From assembly GCA_025462805.1 (NCBI GenBank), contig JAOAPJ010000281.1, positions 1 to 10,993 on the forward strand: 10,993 nt of DNA. The letters are read 5' to 3'. The DNA is from Acidobacteriaceae bacterium (GTDB lineage Bacteria > Acidobacteriota > Terriglobia > Terriglobales > Acidobacteriaceae). Below, piece by piece: positions 7,103 to 10,993 of the stretch. Every line of letters starts with the position of its first letter. The stretch's first letter is position 1. Below the pieces are notes generated by a model that ran no database searches, had not been told where the DNA came from, and was given only the letters and a program-made list of their open reading frames with translations. Both the position numbers and the translations under genes were made by a program.

Positions 7103-7522
7103 TCACCGACCGTCCGGCAGGCGGGCTTCGCTGTATTCTGCTTCGCTCACGTGCTCCAGCCAGACCACGTCAACGCCGTACTCGTCCGCGTTCTGCATCG
7201 CCAGATGGACCATGGTTCGGTCCACCGCTGCGCCATGCCAGTGCACCTCTCCGGGTTCGATCCAAACCGAATCGCCCGGCCGGAGAAGCTGAACCCGCTC
7301 TCCCTTGAGTTGCACCCAGCCCAGGCCGGATATGACATGCAGAGCCTGCCCCAGCGGGTGCGTATGCCATGCTGTGCGCGCTCCGGGCGCAAACGACACG
7401 CGGGTCGCCTTCAACAGAGCCGGCGCACCAGCGGTCACAATCTCGTCCAGCCAGACCTCACCGCTGAACCACGTCGGACGGCCTTTGCGACAATCCAGAC
7501 TCTCACTCGATGTAATTCTCAT
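7103..7522 (-). CDS. Cupin, manganese (R)-hydroxynitrile lyase homologue
   Basis: This 139-residue single-domain cupin has motif 1 as GARTAWHTHPLGQ (47-59) and motif 2 as PGDSVWIEPGEVHWHGA (82-98). H53, H55, Q59 and H94 fall at the same positions as the metal ligands of the Granulicella tundricola enzyme GtHNL. The surroundings match too: H96, H106, Q110 and the WLEHVSEAEY tail. GtHNL uses Mn(II) to cleave or form cyanohydrins such as mandelonitrile. Its sequence is recalled here from memory and was not searched. The substrate pocket differs at residue 40, Thr here against Ala in GtHNL, with V42 and Q110 kept. The natural role of this family is not settled, and a general aldehyde or detoxification role is equally possible. 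No good Shine-Dalgarno precedes the ATG at 7522. A TACAAT box sits nine bases upstream, which hints at a leaderless mRNA. It may share a transcript with the iron transporter downstream. Confidence 0.88.
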   Translation of the reverse strand: MRITSSESLDCRKGRPTWFSGEVWLDEIVTAGAPALLKATRVSFAPGARTAWHTHPLGQALHVISGLGWVQLKGERVQLLRPGDSVWIEPGEVHWHGAAVDRTMVHLAMQNADEYGVDVVWLEHVSEAEYSEARLPDGR

Positions 7523-7531
7523 CCCGCGCCG

Positions 7532-7537
7532 ATTGTA
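7532..7537 (-). promoter_or_regulatory. Candidate -10 box for the cupin gene, possibly leaderless
   Basis: Read on the minus strand, TACAAT matches five of six bases of the -10 consensus and ends nine bases before the ATG at 7522. Transcription would then start within a few bases of the start codon. The hexamer 17 bp upstream (CCGGTT) is a poor -35, so the call rests on the -10 alone and on the lack of a ribosome binding site. Confidence 0.3.
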
Positions 7538-7553
7538 GCGAACTCCCGATCAA

Positions 7554-7613
7554 AAACCGGCAGCGGCGGAGTCAGCAGGGAGTCTGACCACGTCGGGATT
7601 TCCACGCCGGTTT
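7554..7613. repeat. Nested inverted repeats in the divergent intergenic region
   Basis: AAACCGGC (7554-7561) pairs with GCCGGTTT (7606-7613). Both copies sit in a wider context of ATCAA and TTGAT, with two extra A in the left copy. Inside lie GTCAG (7571-7575) and CTGAC (7584-7588). The arrangement fits either a pair of operator half-sites for the cupin gene or a structured RNA. The left arm lies over the -35 region of the candidate cupin promoter. Confidence 0.4.
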
Positions 7614-7628
7614 GATTGGCAACCAGGC

Positions 7629-7657
7629 TACCGCTCTATCCGTGGCAGCTAGCGGTA
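7629..7657. repeat. Inverted repeat TACCGCT-N15-AGCGGTA
   Basis: Perfect 7-bp arms at 7629-7635 and 7651-7657 flank 15 bases. It lies in the middle of the 279-bp region between the divergent cupin and response regulator genes. A binding site or hairpin is possible. No T-tract follows, so it is not an intrinsic terminator. No clear -35/-10 pair for the plus-strand regulator was found in the rest of this region. Confidence 0.35.
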
Positions 7658-7801
7658 TGCGGCGTTAGTGGGCGCGCGTGAAAATTTAAGCATCCTGGCA
7701 GTGCTACTTTTGATCGTATCCGCAGGTAACATTCAGGGCATCCCACGTGTAAGGCGTGAACTCCCCCTATATGTTCATCAGCGGGCACGGCGGCCACCAT
7801 C

Positions 7802-8446
7802 GTGAAACCGAGTATCTTACTCGCAGAAGACCATCGCCTCGTCGCCGAGGGTGTAGCGGCACTGCTGGGCCGAGATTTTCGTGTCATCGGGCGAGAGCTG
7901 GACGGTCGCGCGATCGTCGAAAAGGCTCTCCTGCTCCGGCCGGACATCGTCATCCTGGATATCTCCATGCCCGGCGCAAGCGGACTGGACGCAGCTCGCA
8001 AGATCCACGAGAGCGAGAAGGGCATTCGCATCGTCATGCTGACTCACCATACGGAGTGGGCCTACGTGCATGCAGCCTTTGGCGCGGGCGCGTCCGGATA
8101 TGTCGTCAAGACCGCATCGGTATCCGAGCTGCGCGACGCGGTCCTACAGGTGCTTAAGGGCAGATCCTATATATCTCCATCGTTGGAACAGCGAAGATAC
8201 CCCCTCGCCCGGGCGCCCGCCCGCACCGCAAGCAGTGCGAGGAGTGCAAGGCAGGGTCTATCGCCGCGTCAATCTGCAGTGTTGAAGCTGATTGCGGGTG
8301 GGATGACGGCCAAAGAGATGTCAGGCGTCCTGCATATATCGGTTAAGACGGTGGAATATCACAAGGCTGCAATTATGAAGAAGCTGGAATTACGGACGAC
8401 GGCGGAGCTTGCCGTCTACGCCTACCAGCAGGGCCTCGTTCAGTAG
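7802..8446 (+). CDS. NarL/FixJ-type response regulator, receiver plus LuxR HTH
   Basis: This 214-residue DNA-binding response regulator has an N-terminal receiver (about 3-120) with the acidic pair E9-D10, phospho-acceptor D53 in VILDISMP (50-57), T81 and K103, so it should be a working phosphorylation switch. An Arg/Ala/Ser-rich linker (about 131-151) leads to a LuxR-type helix-turn-helix (153-212). That begins LSPRQ and has a recognition helix around SVKTVEYHKAAIMKKL (180-195). The start is GTG at 7802, with a weak GGCGG (7789-7793) eight bases upstream. No in-frame ATG upstream gives a better start. No histidine kinase lies beside it, though a PAS protein begins at 10864. It is transcribed away from the cupin gene and could control the shared intergenic region. 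That is inference from position only. Confidence 0.92.
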   Translation: MKPSILLAEDHRLVAEGVAALLGRDFRVIGRELDGRAIVEKALLLRPDIVILDISMPGASGLDAARKIHESEKGIRIVMLTHHTEWAYVHAAFGAGASGYVVKTASVSELRDAVLQVLKGRSYISPSLEQRRYPLARAPARTASSARSARQGLSPRQSAVLKLIAGGMTAKEMSGVLHISVKTVEYHKAAIMKKLELRTTAELAVYAYQQGLVQ

Positions 8447-8818
8447 CGGAACGACGCCCATCGGCAATAGAGAGAGCTGTCCTGTAGAGTGACCTGAGCC
8501 GTCGCGGCGGAAACGCCTCTCCCGCAGATAGAGCCGGAAATTGAGTCTGCGAGTTGCACGAGTAGCCTCTCCGCGCACATCTGCGCTTTCCTGAAGACCG
8601 GTCCCCCGCCAGTGAAGCCCTGACCTGTCCATGTGGTCACGATGCGCGTCGCCGGAGTAGTTACATGAAATGATTCCACAGGGCAACTATTTCGGCGAAG
8701 AGCATGAGATGGGATGTACCTCCGTTTGGGGTTCTCCCTAGTATTGGGCGAGATTCAGTTGGATACAGTTCCTTTAAGTGGCTGACCAGCCGCATCGTTA
8801 AGCAAAGGGTCCCCCAAC
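8447..8818. other. 372-bp intergenic region, no gene recognised
   Basis: Minus-strand frames of 79 and 98 codons cover part of this stretch, but they begin at GTG or TTG without a ribosome binding site and overlap the end of the response regulator gene. I do not call them. Near the right end, TACAGT (8764-8769) could be a weak -10 for the following gene, with no convincing -35. CCC-N7-GGG (8737-8747) is a short inverted repeat. I see no terminator after the response regulator. Confidence 0.5.
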
Positions 8819-9286
8819 ATGATCACAGCTCCCGTGCACACGTTGTGTTTTGAACTAGCGATGTCTCCTCGAGTGCTGCTCGTGGATGACGACGCTTCGC
8901 TCCTTCCGCTGTTTAGCGAGATTCTTTCGCAGGAGGGCTACACCGTCGTTGCAGCCCCGGACGGGCCGCAGGCAGAACTCCGCGCTGCGGTGGAGCCGCC
9001 CTTCGATTTATTGATCACCGATTACAATATGCCCGGCGTGAACGGCGTCGACCTCGCGCTGCGGTTGAACATGCGCCAGCCGGGCTTGCCAGTCCTTCTC
9101 ATCACAGGAGAGGAACTGAGCGATCTTCCAACAGGAGTTCTGCGGCGGGCCGGATGGCATCTCCTGCTCAAACCGATCGGCTGCCGGACACTGATCGCAA
9201 CTGTTCGCCAACTTCTACCCGCTCGGTCGTCGCGCATGCCCGAGATCGAGGGTGCAAATCCCTGGCGCCCTCCGCCGAAGGCGTGA
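8819..9286 (+). CDS. Stand-alone CheY-like receiver
   Basis: This 155-residue single-domain response regulator carries the complete receiver signature: acidic cluster D23-D24-D25 after VLLV, phospho-acceptor D68 in LLITDYNMPG (64-73), T96 in LLITGEE (93-99), and K118-P119. No output domain follows. The last 25 residues are Pro/Arg-rich and look disordered. Proteins of this form relay phosphate or act by protein contact, and the partner kinase is not identifiable here. The ATG at 8819 has AAAGGG (8804-8809) nine bases upstream. A second in-frame ATG at 8861, directly before the domain, has no binding site, so the longer form with 14 extra residues is preferred with moderate confidence. The next gene begins 123 bases later on the same strand without a visible terminator between, so read-through is possible. 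Confidence 0.87.
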   Translation: MITAPVHTLCFELAMSPRVLLVDDDASLLPLFSEILSQEGYTVVAAPDGPQAELRAAVEPPFDLLITDYNMPGVNGVDLALRLNMRQPGLPVLLITGEELSDLPTGVLRRAGWHLLLKPIGCRTLIATVRQLLPARSSRMPEIEGANPWRPPPKA

Positions 9287-9396
9287 TGCCGGTCTGGACC
9301 TGTGAGAATCGCTGTCAATCATCCGCACCTCAGTCCCCCACACCTTCCGCACCGTCCCCAGTAATCCGCTCTCCCCTGCACCAGCCCAAGAGTCAT

Positions 9397-9402
9397 GGAG
9401 GA
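9397..9402 (+). promoter_or_regulatory. Shine-Dalgarno that sets the dehydrogenase start
   Basis: GGAGGA lies seven bases before the ATG at 9410. An upstream in-frame ATG at 9395 overlaps this site and has none of its own, so the start is placed at 9410. This removes the extra residues MEEQA. Confidence 0.75.
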
Positions 9403-9409
9403 ACAAGCA

Positions 9410-10567
9410 ATGAAAGCGCTCGTATATCACGGTCCTCGGAAAGTCTCTGTTGATAGCGTTCCCGACGCGACCATCGAAAAGCCTACAGATGTCCTGGTGC
9501 GCATCACCACCACGAATATCTGCGGCTCCGACCTACATATGTACGAAGGCCGCACCGACATGCCGAAGAACAGCGTTCTCGGCCATGAAAATATGGGCGA
9601 GGTCATCGAAGTGGGCAAGGCGGTCGATCGGGTTCAAGTGGGCGATCGTGTCGTGCTCCCCTTCAACATTGGTTGCGGCTTCTGCGAAAATTGCGAGCGC
9701 GGCCTCTCCGCCTTCTGCCTCACCACCGCGGACCGGTCGGTGATGCCGAACATGGCCGGCGCCGCCTACGGATTTGCCGACATGGGGCCTTATCGCGGCG
9801 GCCAGGCCGACTTACTGCGCGTTCCGTACGGCGACTATAACTGCCTTGTGCTGCCCGAGGACGCGGAAGAGAAGGAACGCGACTATGTCCTGTTGTCCGA
9901 CATATTCCCTACCGGCTGGCACGCCACCCGCCTCGCCAACCTCATACCAGGGGATTCCGTCGTGATCTACGGCGCAGGCCCGGTTGGCCTCATGGCGGCT
10001 CACTCCGCGCGCATCCAGGGAGCCAGCCAGGTCTTTGTTGTCGATCACAACACGGATCGCCTGGCGGTTGCCACCAGTCTGGGAGCAATCGCTGTCGTCG
10101 AGAACGAGGGCCGGGAGGTCGCGCAGATTCTGGAAGCCACCAACGGCCAGGGGGCGGACTGCGGCTGTGAGTGCATCGGCTATCAATGCCATACCCCCTC
10201 TGGCCAGGAGGTGCCAAACCTGGTGATGAACTCGCTCGTCGACGCCGTCAAGTTCACCGGGACCATCGGCGTGGTCGGCGTCTTCATCCCCAAAGATCCT
10301 GGTGCGAAGGACAACCTCGCAAAGCAAGGCGAGATCGCCTTCGACTTCGGTAAGTATTGGTTCAAGGGCCAGAGAATGGGTACTGGACAATGCAACGTCA
10401 AGGCCTACAACCGCAAACTCCTCTCCCTCATTCACCACGACAGGGCAAAGCCCTCGGCCATCATCTCCCACGAGCTTCCGCTCTCGGAGGCTCCGAACGC
10501 CTACAAGCACTTCGACCGCCGAGACGACGGATGGCATAAGGTCATACTGCATCCGCAGGCAGCTTGA
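9410..10567 (+). CDS. fdhA: Zinc-dependent dehydrogenase, glutathione-independent formaldehyde dehydrogenase type
   Basis: This 385-residue cytosolic medium-chain dehydrogenase/reductase has catalytic zinc ligands at C38 (NICGSD), H59 (GHEN) and D164 (LLSDIFPTGWH). This is the Cys/His/Asp set known from Pseudomonas putida formaldehyde dehydrogenase. Structural zinc ligands are C89, C92, C95 and C103. The NAD-binding fold has GAGPVG (188-193) and the acidic D212 after the second strand, which favours NAD over NADP. The long insertion after ECIGYQ (about 255-310) and the GTGQ segment near 330 also match that subfamily rather than ordinary alcohol dehydrogenases. In the family the enzyme oxidises formaldehyde to formate without glutathione. 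Related acidobacterial enzymes may use other aldehydes or alcohols, so the substrate is inferred. A clear terminator follows, so it ends a transcription unit. Confidence 0.88.
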   Translation: MKALVYHGPRKVSVDSVPDATIEKPTDVLVRITTTNICGSDLHMYEGRTDMPKNSVLGHENMGEVIEVGKAVDRVQVGDRVVLPFNIGCGFCENCERGLSAFCLTTADRSVMPNMAGAAYGFADMGPYRGGQADLLRVPYGDYNCLVLPEDAEEKERDYVLLSDIFPTGWHATRLANLIPGDSVVIYGAGPVGLMAAHSARIQGASQVFVVDHNTDRLAVATSLGAIAVVENEGREVAQILEATNGQGADCGCECIGYQCHTPSGQEVPNLVMNSLVDAVKFTGTIGVVGVFIPKDPGAKDNLAKQGEIAFDFGKYWFKGQRMGTGQCNVKAYNRKLLSLIHHDRAKPSAIISHELPLSEAPNAYKHFDRRDDGWHKVILHPQAA

Positions 10568-10590
10568 GCCACACCAGGCATCTTCAGCAA

Positions 10591-10627
10591 GGCGGGCCTA
10601 CCCTCCCCGGGAAGCCCGCCCTTTCTT
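10591..10627 (+). terminator. Intrinsic terminator after the dehydrogenase gene
   Basis: GGCGGGC (10591-10597) pairs with GCCCGCC (10614-10620) across a 16-base loop that itself contains CCCGGG. CTTTCTT follows. It begins 24 bases after the stop codon. The T-tract is interrupted by C, so efficiency is uncertain. Confidence 0.75.
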
Positions 10628-10807
10628 GACCAGGCCCCAGGTACAAGGCGCGAGAGTGCGTTGTTGGATGGAGAGTAGATTGGGAGCGGGTCGCGTCATA
10701 ATGTTCTAGGGCAAGCACTGAAGACATCGCAAATCGTATCCTGCGGCTGCACATTGATCCGACTCCCAAGGCAAGAACCGGTGAACATAGCGCATAACGA
10801 CACCTGG
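10628..10807. other. Intergenic region before the PAS protein
   Basis: No gene is recognised. CATAAT (10697-10702) resembles a -10 box, but no matching -35 lies at 16-18 bp upstream. A minus-strand frame of 135 codons across this stretch has no protein-like features and is taken as chance. The promoter of the PAS protein is probably here but cannot be fixed. Confidence 0.4.
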
Positions 10808-10842
10808 CATGAAGCGAAGGGATTGCTGTTTTTCGCTTCATG
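10808..10842. repeat. 11-bp inverted repeat in the PAS protein leader
   Basis: CATGAAGCGAA (10808-10818) and TTCGCTTCATG (10832-10842) are perfect arms separated by 13 bases. The right arm contains an ATG (10840) in frame with the PAS gene, 21 bases before the preferred start region ends. It could be an operator, or an RNA hairpin that blocks the early ATG. No T-tract follows directly, so it is not a plain terminator. Confidence 0.55.
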
Positions 10843-10850
10843 GAGATGAC

Positions 10851-10856
10851 TAGGCG
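10851..10856 (+). promoter_or_regulatory. Shine-Dalgarno that sets the PAS protein start
   Basis: AGGCGG lies seven bases before the ATG at 10864. The in-frame ATGs at 10840 and 10846 have no binding site at suitable distance, so 10864 is preferred. Confidence 0.55.
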
Positions 10857-10863
10857 GTCTGCA

Positions 10864-10993
10864 ATGGACGACGCGGTCCCGCCATATGCCGGCGCTGACG
10901 AACCTTTACGCCGATCAGAGGCCCATCTGCGAGCACTGCTCACCCAGAACGTAGGCGGCATCGCGGAAGCAAGCCTGGACGGGTCCTTCACCT
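10864..10993 (+). CDS. PAS-domain protein, probable sensor kinase, N-terminal fragment
   Basis: The frame is open to the window edge, giving about 43 residues of a longer protein. After a short acidic N-terminus the residues LRRSEAHLRALLTQNVGGI, then AEASLDGSFT, follow the usual beginning of a PAS domain: a charged helix that leads into the first strand, then the DG turn. In this position such domains usually begin sensory histidine kinases or diguanylate cyclases, but the output domain lies outside the window, so the class is inferred. The start at 10864 is chosen for its AGGCGG site. Starts at 10840 or 10846 would add eight or six residues. An 11-bp inverted repeat lies directly upstream. 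A kinase here could serve the response regulators at 7802 or 8819, though the terminator at 10591 separates the transcripts. Confidence 0.7.
   Translation, partial: MDDAVPPYAGADEPLRRSEAHLRALLTQNVGGIAEASLDGSFT

Noticed and set aside
7590..7655. tRNA-like look of the minus strand, with a GAGCGGTAGCCTGGTTGCC stretch
   Set aside because: No acceptor stem, anticodon arm or GGTTCGA-type T-arm can be folded, so the likeness to a D-arm is taken as chance.
7695..7715. Possible sigma-54 site starting TGGCAG
   Set aside because: The -12 GC dinucleotide is absent at the required distance from the -24 GG.
8440..8686. Possible small minus-strand genes of 79 or 98 residues in the gap after the response regulator
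   Set aside because: They begin at GTG or TTG without a ribosome binding site, overlap the regulator's end, and have no recognisable features.
9812..10552. Minus-strand frame of 246 codons opposite the dehydrogenase
   Set aside because: It is a shadow of a clearly recognised enzyme and no motif is seen in the antisense product.
1..10993. CRISPR arrays, insertion sequences, attachment sites or phage genes
   Set aside because: No regularly spaced repeats, transposase or integrase motifs, or terminal inverted repeats with target duplication were seen.

Overview
The window reads as a chromosomal segment of a fairly GC-rich Gram-negative bacterium, most likely an acidobacterium of the Granulicella/Terriglobus type (Acidobacteriaceae). 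This rests on protein resemblance recalled from memory, not on a search. The small cupin matches, residue for residue at its metal site, the manganese hydroxynitrile lyase described from Granulicella tundricola. The Ig-like plus lectin-like secreted protein and the divergent EF-G paralogue are also of kinds common in that group. No rRNA, tRNA, insertion sequence or CRISPR array was seen.

Layout. Positions 1-442 hold no convincing gene. A secreted two-domain protein (443-1543) follows and ends in a clear intrinsic terminator (1565-1593). A candidate promoter at 1705-1734 precedes a full-length EF-G paralogue (1837-3957) whose GTPase motifs depart from the canonical ones. A PD-(D/E)XK nuclease-like protein (4085-4969) comes next on the same strand. 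Convergent with it is a receiver-like protein that lacks the phospho-accepting Asp (5031-5528, minus).

Two further minus-strand genes may form a transcription unit: a cupin hydroxynitrile-lyase homologue (7103-7522) upstream of a ferritin-like/VIT membrane iron transporter of the MbfA type (5783-7012). A 279-bp divergent intergenic region with several inverted repeats separates the cupin from a NarL/FixJ-type response regulator (7802-8446). After a 372-bp gap comes a stand-alone CheY-like receiver (8819-9286), then a zinc-dependent dehydrogenase of the glutathione-independent formaldehyde dehydrogenase type (9410-10567) with its own terminator (10591-10627). The window ends inside the start of a PAS-domain protein, probably a sensor kinase (10864 onward). 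An 11-bp inverted repeat lies just upstream of it.

How the genes may work together. Three receiver-type proteins plus a PAS sensor make the second half rich in signal transduction. The effector genes around them concern iron handling (MbfA), aldehyde chemistry (formaldehyde dehydrogenase, and possibly the cupin) and translation (EF-G paralogue). This suggests accessory stress-response genes. No single multigene system is proven. The most unusual items are the altered GTPase motifs of the EF-G paralogue, its nuclease-like neighbour, the Asp-less receiver, and the natural Thr40 variant of the hydroxynitrile lyase site.
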